Assembly: GCA_947495795.1 (NCBI GenBank)
Contig: CANMAI010000010.1
Coordinates: 62,001 to 126,000, forward strand
Source of the DNA: an uncultured Paracoccaceae bacterium
Lineage (GTDB): Bacteria > Pseudomonadota > Alphaproteobacteria > Rhodobacterales > Rhodobacteraceae
DNA: 64,000 nt
Direction of reading: 5' to 3'
Translations under genes and position numbers: made by a program
The notes under the pieces: model-generated
Databases searched by the model: none
What the model saw: only the letters and a program-made list of their open reading frames with translations
Told to the model about the DNA's origin: nothing
Shown here: positions 15,505 through 23,803 of the stretch, one piece after another
Numbering within the stretch: the stretch's first letter is position 1
How the letters are laid out: each line of letters begins with the position of its first letter

Positions 15505-17319
15505 ATGATCAACGCCTTCCGCCATGCGGATGGCCCTGCTCCGCAGAAACTCGGCGCTTTCATGCGCTGGTGCCTTGCCGGTACGTTCCCTACGATCTGG
15601 CTGACACTTGCCATTTCCGTCATCGTCGGCCTTTCCGAGATTGCGGCGGCGTTTCTGGTGGGCTGGGCGATTGATACGGCGCAGGGCACGGGCCCGAGCT
15701 TTCTGGCTGATCAGGCATGGACGCTGGCGGCAATAGCGCTTTTCTTCATCCTGCTCCGCCCCGGTCTCATGGCGCTGAATGCTGCAATGACATCCGTTGC
15801 GCTCGGCCCGAACCTTTACCCGCTGATCCTGACACGGCTGAACCGCTATACCATCGGCCAATCCATGAAGTTTTTCGATGATGATTTCGCGGGGCGGATT
15901 GCGCAGAAGGCACAGCAGACAGCGAAGGCGCTGGCGGATGTGGTGGTGGAGACGTGCAACATCTTCGGCTTTTCTATTGCGTCTGCAGGCGGTGCGATGG
16001 TGCTGATGGCTTCGGTAAATTGGCGTTTGACGGCGATCCTGGTCGTCTGGCTGTTCGCCTACATCTTCCTTATCCGTTGGTTCCTCCCGCGCATCCGCGT
16101 GCGGGCGCGGGCGCGGGCATCTGCGCGCGCAATGGTAACCGGGCAAATTGTGGATACGGTGACGAACATCGCCACGGTGAAGCTTTTCGCTCAGGGTGGC
16201 CACGAGGATCAGGGGGCGATCAAGGCGCTTGCGAAGTACCGGCGGAAAGGTCTGGATTTCGGTGAGCTGGTCGTCTGGTTCCGCCTCTCCCTGTTCACTA
16301 TGGCCGGATTCCTGCCTGCAGGGCTGATCGGCACGACGCTTTGGCTCTGGTCTCAGGATATGGCAACCGCAGGAGACATTGCGATGGCTGGGCTGATCGC
16401 CACGCGGTTGGCGCAGATGTCGGGTTGGGTAAGCTTCACTGCCTTGGGAATTTTCGCCAATATGGGCGAGATCGAGGATGGGATGCGAACGCTTTCGCCC
16501 ACACACGAAATTCAGGACAGGCCGAATGCGGGGCTGCCAGCACCAGAGGACTCTTCCGTGGCGTTTGAAGGAATCTCCTTTGGCTACGGGCGCGAGGGCA
16601 CCGTGGCTCTGGATGCTTTTAATCTCGACATCAAGCCAGGAGAAAAAGTGGCGCTGGTCGGCCAATCCGGGGCGGGCAAGACCACGGTCGTCTCCCTTCT
16701 CTTGCGCCTTTACGATGTCGAGGATGGGCGCGTGAGGCTTGGCGGCAACGATATCCGCGATCTCACACAGGATGGCCTGCGCAGCCAGATCAGCGTGGTT
16801 CGGCAGGAAACCGCGATGTTCAATCGCTCGGCGCGCGAGAACATCCGCTATGGTCGTGTTGAGGCCGCCGATGAAGAGGTGATTGCGGCGGCCAAACGGG
16901 CGAGCGCGCATGAGTTTATTCTGGACTTGGAGGATTTACACGGAAACCGCGGGTATGATGCCTATCTCGGAGAAAGGGGCGTGAAGCTTTCCGGGGGCCA
17001 AAGGCAGCGGATCGCACTTGCCCGCGCCATTCTGAAAGATGCGCCTGTGCTTGTACTGGATGAGGCGACCTCTGCGCTCGACAGTGAGGTGGAGGCCGAA
17101 ATTCAGGCGGCCCTGAGCGATGTCATGCAAGGCAAGACCGTGATCGCCATCGCGCATCGCCTTTCCACAATCGCGGAAATGGACCGCATTGTGGTGATGG
17201 AGGCGGGCCGGATCGAGGAAGAGGGAACGCACGAGGATCTTTTGGCCAAGAACGGGCTCTATGCACGGTTCTGGCAGCGGCAATCGGGCGGTTTCCTCGA
17301 CCTCAAGGCAGCGGAATAG
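15505..17319 (+). CDS. ABC exporter half-transporter 3 (fused permease and ATPase)
   Basis: 604 residues with a six-helix membrane domain and an ATPase domain: Walker A GQSGAGKTT (about 385), LSGGQRQRIALARAILKD, Walker B LVLDEATSALD and the IAHRLS H-loop. It is the most divergent of the three, with a different membrane domain and linker, but has a canonical ATPase site. The start is set at ATG 15505 (MINAFRHADGPAPQK); an earlier in-frame start at 15346 overlaps the upstream gene and is rejected. The 55-bp gap separates it slightly from the coupled pair, so it may act as a homodimer in the same pathway. Confidence 0.9.
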   Translation: MINAFRHADGPAPQKLGAFMRWCLAGTFPTIWLTLAISVIVGLSEIAAAFLVGWAIDTAQGTGPSFLADQAWTLAAIALFFILLRPGLMALNAAMTSVALGPNLYPLILTRLNRYTIGQSMKFFDDDFAGRIAQKAQQTAKALADVVVETCNIFGFSIASAGGAMVLMASVNWRLTAILVVWLFAYIFLIRWFLPRIRVRARARASARAMVTGQIVDTVTNIATVKLFAQGGHEDQGAIKALAKYRRKGLDFGELVVWFRLSLFTMAGFLPAGLIGTTLWLWSQDMATAGDIAMAGLIATRLAQMSGWVSFTALGIFANMGEIEDGMRTLSPTHEIQDRPNAGLPAPEDSSVAFEGISFGYGREGTVALDAFNLDIKPGEKVALVGQSGAGKTTVVSLLLRLYDVEDGRVRLGGNDIRDLTQDGLRSQISVVRQETAMFNRSARENIRYGRVEAADEEVIAAAKRASAHEFILDLEDLHGNRGYDAYLGERGVKLSGGQRQRIALARAILKDAPVLVLDEATSALDSEVEAEIQAALSDVMQGKTVIAIAHRLSTIAEMDRIVVMEAGRIEEEGTHEDLLAKNGLYARFWQRQSGGFLDLKAAE

Positions 17320-17325
17320 AAAGCG

Positions 17326-17862
17326 GTGCAGCGTGTTATGATCATCGGTGGGCCGGGATCGGGTAAAACGACGCTGGCGGTACGGCTGGGGGAGATCACG
17401 GGGCTGCCAGTGTATCACATGGATCATATCCACTGGCTGCCCGGCTGGGTGGAGCGGGAACGCCCTGAGAAGGATCGGCTTTCCCAGGAGGTGCATGCGA
17501 AGAAGGCCTGGATTTTCGAGGGCAACCATTCGGCGACATATGGGGAGAGGGTTGGGCGGGCCGATACCTGCATCTGGCTCGATCTTCCCGTCGCGCTCCG
17601 GCTGTGGCGCGTGTTCCTGCGAACCCTTCGCCATCTAGGCCAAGACAGGCCATCGCTGCCGGAGAGATGCCCGGAGCGGTTTACCTGGGAGTTTATATCG
17701 TTCATCTGGACAACCCGCCAAACCGGGCGCTTGAAACCCGCAGCGATCAAGGCGGATCCGCCCGCACACATGAATTTTGTGCATCTCCGCTCGGCGGCGG
17801 AAACAGAGCGTTATCTTGCTGGCTTAACCTTGACGTCAGATGTGCATCTGGCTCATCATTAG
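17326..17862 (+). CDS. P-loop nucleotide kinase-like protein (topology-modulation/adenylate kinase type)
   Basis: A 178-residue P-loop NTPase. The GTG start at 17326 gives VQRVMIIGGPGSGKTTLAVR, with Walker A GGPGSGKTT at residues 8-16, then LPVYHMDHIHWLPGW and FEGNHSATYGERVGRADTCIWLDLP. This pattern is typical of the group annotated as adenylate kinase or DNA topology modulation protein FlaR-like. No lid domain of true adenylate kinase is visible, and the phosphate acceptor is unknown. It is 6 bp after ABC half-transporter 3 and almost certainly in the same transcript. Confidence 0.78.
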   Translation: MQRVMIIGGPGSGKTTLAVRLGEITGLPVYHMDHIHWLPGWVERERPEKDRLSQEVHAKKAWIFEGNHSATYGERVGRADTCIWLDLPVALRLWRVFLRTLRHLGQDRPSLPERCPERFTWEFISFIWTTRQTGRLKPAAIKADPPAHMNFVHLRSAAETERYLAGLTLTSDVHLAHH

Positions 17863-17887
17863 CACGATTTTTTGGGGGATCAACAAC

Positions 17888-18295
17888 ATGCCGCTCAGTG
17901 TTCTTGGGCCTTTGGTTTTGGGAGGTATCCTTGGCATAGTGGTACTTGTGCATCTGATGGGATGGACAGCACGGCGTGTGCTGGATACCGGCGCAGCCCG
18001 GCAGGCTTGGCTGGCGGAGGAGCCTGAGGCGGCGATCCACCGTGTGGTGTTGGCCGATGATGGCCGGGCAGCACTTTTGCGGCTTGGCGGTGGGAGAGGC
18101 GGTGCAGTGTGGTGCTTTGGCGCAGATGTTGTTGTGCGCCCGTTGGAGCCGGGCTTTGCGCGGATTACAGAGAAGGATACCGGCCTTCGCATCCGCTTTG
18201 ATGATCCGGGTGCGCCGCATCTTTTTGTGCGGCTGGCAGATGGGGATGCCCGCCGTCTTTGGCTGACGGATGACGAAGAGAAGCAGGTGGCATGA
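17888..18295 (+). CDS. small membrane-anchored protein of unknown function
   Basis: 135 residues from ATG 17888: one N-terminal transmembrane helix (about residues 4-24, rich in Leu, Gly, Ile and Val) and a soluble domain with a repetitive beta-like pattern (HRVVLADDGRAALLRLGGG, then VWCFGADVVVRPL). No family recognised. It is 25 bp downstream of the kinase-like gene. The stop overlaps the ATG of the hydroxylase gene, so the two are translationally coupled and perhaps functionally linked at the membrane. Confidence 0.7.
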   Translation: MPLSVLGPLVLGGILGIVVLVHLMGWTARRVLDTGAARQAWLAEEPEAAIHRVVLADDGRAALLRLGGGRGGAVWCFGADVVVRPLEPGFARITEKDTGLRIRFDDPGAPHLFVRLADGDARRLWLTDDEEKQVA

Positions 18296-19218
18296 CCGAG
18301 ACTGTAACCTACCCCGATATCGTAATGCTCGCCGTGCCGGTCTTCATCGCTGTTATACTGGCCGAGATCGCCGCGATCCGCTGGATGAAACGGGCGGGCC
18401 GCTACGAGACCCGGGATGCGTTGACCTCGCTTTTGATGGGGGCTGGGAATGTGGTGGCGGGCATCGCCCTTGGTTTCATTGCTTACGGGTTCTTCACCTG
18501 GCTCTGGCAATTTCGACTGTTCGATCTTGGTACTGGCATCGTGGTGGTAGCCCTCTGTTTCATCCTCGATGATCTGCGCTACTACTGGTATCACCGGATC
18601 GCACATACCTCGCGCTGGGTGTGGGCGGAGCATGTCAACCATCACTCTTCGCAACACTACAACCTCACCACTGCACTTCGCCAAAGCTGGACGGGCACGT
18701 TCACGTTCATGTGGGTGCTGCGCGCACCGCTGATCCTTCTGGGCTTCCATCCGGCGATGGTGATCTTCGTTGGTGGCATCAATCTGATCTATCAATTCTG
18801 GATCCACACCGAAGCTATCAACAGGCTGCCCCGCTGGTTCGAGGCTGTTTTCAACACCCCCTCTCATCACCGCGTACATCATGGCCGCAATCCGCGCTAT
18901 CTGGATGCAAATTATGCCGGAACACTGATCATCTGGGATCGATTGTTCGGAACCTTCGTGCCGGAACTGGAAGAAGAGACGGTGCAATACGGGCTTGTCC
19001 ATAATATCGGCACGTTCAACCCGATCCGCGTGGCGTTTCATGAGTGGATCGCGATGTTTCGCGATATCGTCCGGCCGGGCCTCACACTGCGCGAGCGTAT
19101 CAACTACGCGCTTGCTCCGCCGGGCTGGAGCCATGATGGCAGCCGTCAAACCAGCCGGATGATCAAACAGGCTTACCTGCGGCAACATCCGGAGCAGGCG
19201 AATACACCCGGGCTATGA
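18292..19218 (+). CDS. fatty acid hydroxylase/sterol desaturase-family membrane di-iron enzyme
   Basis: 308 residues with several transmembrane helices and the histidine boxes of the family: HRIAH, HVNHHSSQHYN and HRVHHGRN. Members insert O2-derived hydroxyls or double bonds into lipid or isoprenoid chains at the membrane using two irons. The substrate cannot be told from sequence; ornithine or other aminolipids and carotenoids are candidates in Rhodobacteraceae. ATG 18292 overlaps the preceding stop (ATGA). Its position at the end of a gene run with three ABC exporters raises the possibility that a modified lipid is the exported product (inference). Confidence 0.85.
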   Translation: MTETVTYPDIVMLAVPVFIAVILAEIAAIRWMKRAGRYETRDALTSLLMGAGNVVAGIALGFIAYGFFTWLWQFRLFDLGTGIVVVALCFILDDLRYYWYHRIAHTSRWVWAEHVNHHSSQHYNLTTALRQSWTGTFTFMWVLRAPLILLGFHPAMVIFVGGINLIYQFWIHTEAINRLPRWFEAVFNTPSHHRVHHGRNPRYLDANYAGTLIIWDRLFGTFVPELEEETVQYGLVHNIGTFNPIRVAFHEWIAMFRDIVRPGLTLRERINYALAPPGWSHDGSRQTSRMIKQAYLRQHPEQANTPGL

Positions 19219-19294
19219 TGCACTTTCATCTTTCTCTAAATATCCTCGCCGAAGGCATTCGAAAGGCGCCATCGGGCGCAGATGTCGGGCAAAG

Positions 19295-20086
19295 ATGAAA
19301 AAGCCCATCCGCCTCGATCTGGCCATGGTGTCTCAGGGGTTGGCAGACAGCCGCACCCGGGCGCAGATGCTGATACGTTCAGGCGTCGTGCGGGTGGATG
19401 GGCAGCCTGCAGACAAGGCCTCCGAGATGGTCGGAGATGAAGCGATCACTTTGGAAGGTGATCCGATGCCCTGGGTATCGCGCGCCGCCCTAAAGTTGAT
19501 AGCGGCTCTGGACCATTTTGACCTTGATCCAGAGGGCGCAGTGGCTCTCGATATCGGGGCTTCCACAGGTGGCTTTACCGAGGTGCTGAGGCAGAGGGGC
19601 GCGCGCCGGGTCTATGCCGTGGACGTCGGCCGCGGGCAGTTGCACACGCGGATAAAGCATGATCCGGGCGTGATTTCGCTGGAGGGGCTTGATGCCCGGC
19701 GGTTGACCGATGAGGTGGTCATGGCAGATTGGGTCACTGCCGATCTCAGTTTTATATCGGTCGCGAAGGCCCTGCCGGTACCGCTCTCGCTTGCCCGGCC
19801 AGGTGCTGTTGCGGTAATCCTGATCAAACCGCAATTTGAGCTTTCGCCCGCTGCAATCGGCAAGGGTGGGATTGTGAAGGATGAGGCATTGCGGGACGAA
19901 GCCTGCGATGCCGTTCGTGCTTTTGTAACAGGCGAGGGCTGGGACGTGGAGGGGGTGATCCCAAGCCCGATCACCGGGGGCGATGGCAATCAGGAATACC
20001 TGCTGGCCGCGCGCAAGGTTACGCCGCCAACAGCGCGGCTAGATCCAGACGCTTATTCTGCATCGCAAGCTGGCCATCGTCGGTGA
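19295..20086 (+). CDS. tlyA: TlyA-family rRNA 2'-O-methyltransferase
   Basis: 263 residues: an N-terminal S4 RNA-binding domain (about 5-60, RLDLAMVSQGLADSRTRAQM) and an FtsJ/RrmJ-type methyltransferase domain with the SAM motif ALDIGASTGGFTEVLRQRG. TlyA enzymes 2'-O-methylate cytidines in rRNA; the haemolysin name is historical. The reading frame runs past the usual domain end (LLAARKV), and its last 68 bp are shared with the convergent VOC gene, so its C-terminal tail is probably a late extension. Confidence 0.88.
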   Translation: MKKPIRLDLAMVSQGLADSRTRAQMLIRSGVVRVDGQPADKASEMVGDEAITLEGDPMPWVSRAALKLIAALDHFDLDPEGAVALDIGASTGGFTEVLRQRGARRVYAVDVGRGQLHTRIKHDPGVISLEGLDARRLTDEVVMADWVTADLSFISVAKALPVPLSLARPGAVAVILIKPQFELSPAAIGKGGIVKDEALRDEACDAVRAFVTGEGWDVEGVIPSPITGGDGNQEYLLAARKVTPPTARLDPDAYSASQAGHRR

Positions 20087-20510
20087 TGGGCCATTCAGCT
20101 TTGGGCTTGTCCCTGTAAAGCTCTACTCCGTTTTCATCCGGGTCGCGTAGATATACAGCCTCACTGACGCCGTGATCAGCGGCACCATCAAAGGGAATGG
20201 CAGCCTCCTGAACCCGCCTCAGCGCTTTTGCGAGATCCGTGCGCGAGGGGTAGAGAAAAGCGGTGTGATAGAGCCCTGTATGGCCTGGCGGAGGCGGTGT
20301 GGCACCGAGGCTTTCCCACGTATTCAGCCCGATATGATGGTGATAGCCATCGGCAGACAGAAAGGCAGCACCAGTACCGTAATATCGTACGACATCGAGC
20401 CCGAGCACGCCATGATAGAATCCGATTGCGCGTTCCAGATCCGAGACCCGGAGGTGGACATGCCCGATGCAGAGGCTCGCGGCAGGGGTGGCTGAACGTT
20501 CTGGTGTCAT
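20019..20510 (-). CDS. VOC-family protein (glyoxalase/extradiol dioxygenase-like)
   Basis: A 163-residue vicinal-oxygen-chelate protein with two beta-alpha-beta-beta-beta modules. It has GHVHLRVSDLERAIGFYHGV at the N-terminus, YHHHIGLNTWES in the middle and YLRDPDENGVELYRDKP near the C-terminus. The candidate metal ligands (His in GHVHL, His in HHHIG and Glu in VELY) are present, as in catechol-2,3-dioxygenase-like members. Substrate unknown. A ribosome binding site AAAGGAG precedes ATG 20510, and a short palindrome overlaps the likely promoter. Confidence 0.85.
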   Translation of the reverse strand: MTPERSATPAASLCIGHVHLRVSDLERAIGFYHGVLGLDVVRYYGTGAAFLSADGYHHHIGLNTWESLGATPPPPGHTGLYHTAFLYPSRTDLAKALRRVQEAAIPFDGAADHGVSEAVYLRDPDENGVELYRDKPKAEWPITDDGQLAMQNKRLDLAALLAA

Positions 20511-20526
20511 AGTAAACTCCTTTGTT

Positions 20527-20538
20527 TCTATAGTTAGA
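20527..20538. promoter_or_regulatory. palindromic operator candidate
   Basis: TCTA-TAGT-TAGA is a perfect 4+4 palindrome in the AT-rich intergenic region between the VOC gene and the divergent RNA methyltransferase gene. It lies about 17-28 bp upstream of the VOC start codon, where it would overlap a promoter. The regulator is not identifiable from the window. Confidence 0.3.
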
Positions 20539-20627
20539 ATAATGATTTCGGATGTTTGGTTTAGGTTTAAAAACAGAAACAGTCGGTTTCATCTTTTCAG
20601 CGGGTATGCGCACAGATAAGACGGGCC

Positions 20628-21827
20628 ATGGAAAGCAGTTTGATCACACGCCTTGGCCATCATGGTGATGGCATTCTGGAGACGGGTGGCTTTGTGCCGT
20701 TTACTCTGCCGGGAGAGCGGGTGGCCGCTGAAGCGCCGCATCGGGTGCTTGCGGCATCACCAGCGCGTGTTGCTGCCCCATGCCCGCAATTCGAGATGTG
20801 CGGTGGGTGTGCCTTGCAGCATGCAAGCGATGCGTTTCTGGCTGCCTGGAAGCAGGAAGTTGTTGAACGGTCGCTGAGCGCTCAGGGGCTCAAAGCCCGG
20901 TTTCGGCCTGCTCATACATCACCCCTGGCCAGCCGCCGGCGTGCCGTTTTGGCCGCGCGGCGCACAAAGAAGGGCGTTCAGATCGGCTTTCATGGCCGCC
21001 GTTCAGACCAGATTGTATCTCTGCAAGGATGCACCGTACTCCGCCCCGAGATCCTTGCAATTATACCGGAGCTGGAGCCACTCGTGCGTGCAGGCGCCTC
21101 CCGTAAAGGCTTGCTGCGCGTGCAGGTTACGGCCAGCGAGGCGGGGCTGGATGTGAGTATTGGCGATGGCAAACTACTCGATCAGGCCTTGCGCACCCTG
21201 CTTGCCACTGAAGCGCGAAAAATGGATCTGGCGCGGCTTTCATGGGGCAATGAGGTGATTGCCCTGGCACGTCCTCCGATAATCTCGATGGCCGACGCTC
21301 AGGTGGTGCCACCCCCCGGTGCCTTTCTCCAGGCTACGGTAGAAGGGCAGGAGGCTTTGGTTGCCGGAGTAAAGGATGCAATTGAGGGCTCAGACGGTCC
21401 TGTTCTCGACCTTTTTGCCGGATGCGGCACATTTGCGCTGCCGATGGCGAGCAGCCGGGAGGTGCATGCTGTAGAGGGCGATTCCGCTATGTTGAAGGCT
21501 CTGGATACCGGCTGGCGTGGTGCGGCGAGGATGCGGGCGGTTTCAACGGAGGTGCGGGATCTCTTCCGCAGGCCGCTTCTCGGGCCGGAGCTGACACGCT
21601 TTGGTGCCGCTGTTGTAGACCCGCCGCGCGCAGGCGCAGAAGCGCAGGTTGCGGCTCTGGCGGCTTCGAAGATCGCGCGGATCGTTATGGTTTCCTGCAA
21701 TCCGGTTACATTTGCGCGAGATGCGAAGGTGCTGGTCTCGGCTGGGTACAGGCTGGACTGGGTACAAGTGATTGACCAGTTCCGCTGGTCGCCCCACATC
21801 GAACTCGTGTCGGTGTTGCGGCGCTAG
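20628..21827 (+). CDS. class I SAM-dependent RNA m5U methyltransferase (RlmD/TrmA-like)
   Basis: A 399-residue RNA methyltransferase of the RumA/TrmA group. It has a shortened N-terminal TRAM-like region, an iron-sulfur cluster motif CPQFEMCGGC with a fourth cysteine in LQGCTVL, and a C-terminal methyltransferase domain with VLDLFAGCGTFALPMA. The DPPRAGAEAQ motif and the catalytic SCNPVTFARD are present. It probably methylates uridine C5 in 23S rRNA; which site (1939 or another) is not resolvable. The stop overlaps the convergent small gene at 21824 by 4 bp. Confidence 0.88.
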   Translation: MESSLITRLGHHGDGILETGGFVPFTLPGERVAAEAPHRVLAASPARVAAPCPQFEMCGGCALQHASDAFLAAWKQEVVERSLSAQGLKARFRPAHTSPLASRRRAVLAARRTKKGVQIGFHGRRSDQIVSLQGCTVLRPEILAIIPELEPLVRAGASRKGLLRVQVTASEAGLDVSIGDGKLLDQALRTLLATEARKMDLARLSWGNEVIALARPPIISMADAQVVPPPGAFLQATVEGQEALVAGVKDAIEGSDGPVLDLFAGCGTFALPMASSREVHAVEGDSAMLKALDTGWRGAARMRAVSTEVRDLFRRPLLGPELTRFGAAVVDPPRAGAEAQVAALAASKIARIVMVSCNPVTFARDAKVLVSAGYRLDWVQVIDQFRWSPHIELVSVLRR

Positions 21828-22012
21828 GGAGACAGGCGTGGGGTACGGCTTTGGCCGACATTTGGCGTGAGTGCGTCCGGCCAGCCCCAGATATGCTCTA
21901 TCGTCACGAGAGTGATACACAGAGCAACGACGCCAAGTACAAGCTTTACCCTGCCCCATGAGGGTGGGTGCTGTACCCACCTTTTCATGCGCAAGAGCCA
22001 GAGGAAGTTCAT
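21824..22012 (-). CDS. conserved small membrane protein
   Basis: 62 residues beginning MNFLWLLRMKRWVQHPPSWG, with a basic N-terminal stretch and one transmembrane helix (about 23-41). It overlaps the rhomboid-like gene upstream by 4 bp, so it is translated in coupling with it. I recall similar short proteins adjacent to rhomboid-like genes in Rhodobacteraceae, but cannot verify this here. Function unknown; a partner or stabiliser of the rhomboid-like protein is a reasonable guess. Confidence 0.65.
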   Translation of the reverse strand: MNFLWLLRMKRWVQHPPSWGRVKLVLGVVALCITLVTIEHIWGWPDALTPNVGQSRTPRLSP

Positions 22013-22698
22013 CGCTCCCGCAACTTTGTGCGCAGGGTGGAAAGCCCACCTGGGATGAGGATGGGCGCTAGGGTAAAGCCTGTCAGAAAGCCTGCAACTT
22101 CACTGGCAAGTGTGTTCGCCCCACCGAAGGCAAAATAGAAAAACACCTGTAGGGCAACAAGAATACCCACGAGACGGAAGGCGAGCCAAGGGTTGGTGCC
22201 CTCGCGCCTTGCAATGATCCACAGGGTCCATGTCATCAGGCCGAGAAAGCCATAAAGAGGAGGATATGCACCAAGAAGGGCCCATTGTGTGTTCATGATA
22301 ACGCCGTGGGCTATGGCACCGATGACGGATGAGGCCATGAATACGACCATGAGCGCTGTGCCTGAGAAAACCTTGGCCGAGAAGTTACCGATAGCCACCA
22401 GCAGGGCGATCCCGAAAATCGCGTGCGTGGCGTTTTGATGGACAAACGGATAGGTGATTAAGCGTTGTATGGTGTCTACGGGCCAGGTTTGCGTGGCAAG
22501 GGCCTGCTGCCAGAGCGCATCGACAAAGCCGAAGTTCTGCGCGGCTTCCAGCCGCCACCCGATTGCCTGTGGGCCGCCGATGAGGCCGCGTGTGCCAAGC
22601 TGGAACGCAATCTCGATCAAGCCCATCACAATTGCCAGCGCAATGAGCACCGGCGGCAGGGGGTTCAGTGGCGATGCATTGTGATCGGGATCGAGCAT
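22009..22698 (-). CDS. rhomboid-fold membrane protein, probable pseudoprotease
   Basis: 229 residues with six or so transmembrane helices and the rhomboid layout, including YPFVHQNATHAIFG in TM2. In active rhomboids TM4 has GxSG and TM6 has a catalytic histidine. Here the TM4 segment reads GAYPPLYGFLG with Tyr145 at the serine position. The TM6 segment reads ASEVAGFLTGF with Glu200 at the histidine position. It is therefore most likely inactive as a protease and acts as a client-binding membrane protein, like iRhoms or derlins (comparison by fold only). The downstream 62-residue gene is coupled by a 4-bp overlap. Confidence 0.82.
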   Translation of the reverse strand: MLDPDHNASPLNPLPPVLIALAIVMGLIEIAFQLGTRGLIGGPQAIGWRLEAAQNFGFVDALWQQALATQTWPVDTIQRLITYPFVHQNATHAIFGIALLVAIGNFSAKVFSGTALMVVFMASSVIGAIAHGVIMNTQWALLGAYPPLYGFLGLMTWTLWIIARREGTNPWLAFRLVGILVALQVFFYFAFGGANTLASEVAGFLTGFTLAPILIPGGLSTLRTKLRER

Positions 22699-22709
22699 AT
22701 GCCCTCCGG

Positions 22710-22738
22710 TTGACGTTGCCCTTTCGGGGCGCGATAAG
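22710..22738 (+). promoter_or_regulatory. sigma-70 promoter of trpS
   Basis: TTGACG at 22710-22715, a 17-bp spacer, and GATAAG at 22733-22738. This matches the alphaproteobacterial housekeeping pattern well and points towards trpS (ATG 22775). Confidence 0.6.
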
Positions 22739-22774
22739 CGAGGCCGTCTCTAACCGAATTCAGGCCAGAACTCC

Positions 22775-23803
22775 ATGACCGAAGCCACCCATACCCGCCG
22801 CGTCTTTTCCGGCGTGCAGCCTACGGGCGATCTGCATCTCGGCAACTATCTGGGCGCTGTGAAGCGCTTTGTGGAGATGCAGAACGACGACTGGGAAGCG
22901 ATCTACTGCATTGTGGATTTACACGCGATTACAGCGGGTTGGGCCGGGCGGGAGGGTATGCGCTCTGCCACGCGGGAGCTGACAGCGGCGTTTCTGGCCT
23001 GCGGGTTGGACCCGGACAAATCAGTGCTCTTCAACCAGTCGCAGGTGGCCGCGCATTCCCAGCTTGGCTGGATTTTTTCCTGCACGGCCCGCATGGGCTG
23101 GATGAACCGCATGACGCAATTCAAGGACAAGGCTGGTAAAAACGCGGAACGGGCGAGTTTGGGGCTTTATGCCTATCCTGCCTTGCAGGCAGCGGATATC
23201 CTTCTCTATCACGCAACGCACGTACCAGTGGGCGAAGATCAGCGCCAACATATTGAATTGGCTCGAGATATCGCCACGAAGTTCAATCTCGATTTTGGGG
23301 CTGAAGGCTTCTTTCCGCTGCCGGAACCTTTGATCGAGGGTGTCGCGACTCGGGTGATGAGTTTGCGGGATGGCTCCAAGAAGATGTCGAAATCGGATCC
23401 CTCGGATCAGAGCCGGTTGAACCTGACGGATGACGCGGATGCGATTGCCAAGAAAATCCGTAAGGCGAAGACGGATCCGGAACCGCTTTCGAGTGATCTG
23501 GAAGGGCTGGAAGGGCGGCCCGAGGCGCTGAATTTAGTCAATATTTATGCGGCCTTAGCGGAAGTTTCGCCGGATGCGGTGATGGCGGAGCATGGGGGCG
23601 CGAGCTTCAGCACGTTCAAGCCCATGCTGGCGGATCTGGCGGTGGCGAGGCTTGCGCATATCGGCGATGAGATGCGGCGGATTTTGGCGGAACCTGCTGA
23701 AATTGATCGGATTTTGGGCAAGGGGGCTGATAAGGCTGCCGCGATTGCGGACCCGATCTTGGAAAAAACCCATGATATCATGGGTTTTGTTTCCAGCCGG
23801 TGA
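22775..23803 (+). CDS. trpS: tryptophanyl-tRNA synthetase
   Basis: A 342-residue class I aminoacyl-tRNA synthetase. The N-terminal [16 protein letters not shown] contains the HIGH-equivalent motif and DGSKKMSKS (about residue 203) is the KMSKS loop. [16 protein letters not shown] is typical of bacterial TrpRS. The start is ATG 22775 after a good promoter at 22710-22738. The GTG of the next gene overlaps the stop (GTGA). Confidence 0.95.
   Translation: MTEATHTRRVFSGVQPTGDLHLGNYLGAVKRFVEMQNDDWEAIYCIVDLHAITAGWAGREGMRSATRELTAAFLACGLDPDKSVLFNQSQVAAHSQLGWIFSCTARMGWMNRMTQFKDKAGKNAERASLGLYAYPALQAADILLYHATHVPVGEDQRQHIELARDIATKFNLDFGAEGFFPLPEPLIEGVATRVMSLRDGSKKMSKSDPSDQSRLNLTDDADAIAKKIRKAKTDPEPLSSDLEGLEGRPEALNLVNIYAALAEVSPDAVMAEHGGASFSTFKPMLADLAVARLAHIGDEMRRILAEPAEIDRILGKGADKAAAIADPILEKTHDIMGFVSSR

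Noticed and set aside
15427-16911. 494-codon minus-strand ORF opposite ABC half-transporter 3
   Set aside because: Shadow of a real ABC exporter gene; very rich in Arg, His and Gln with no motif.
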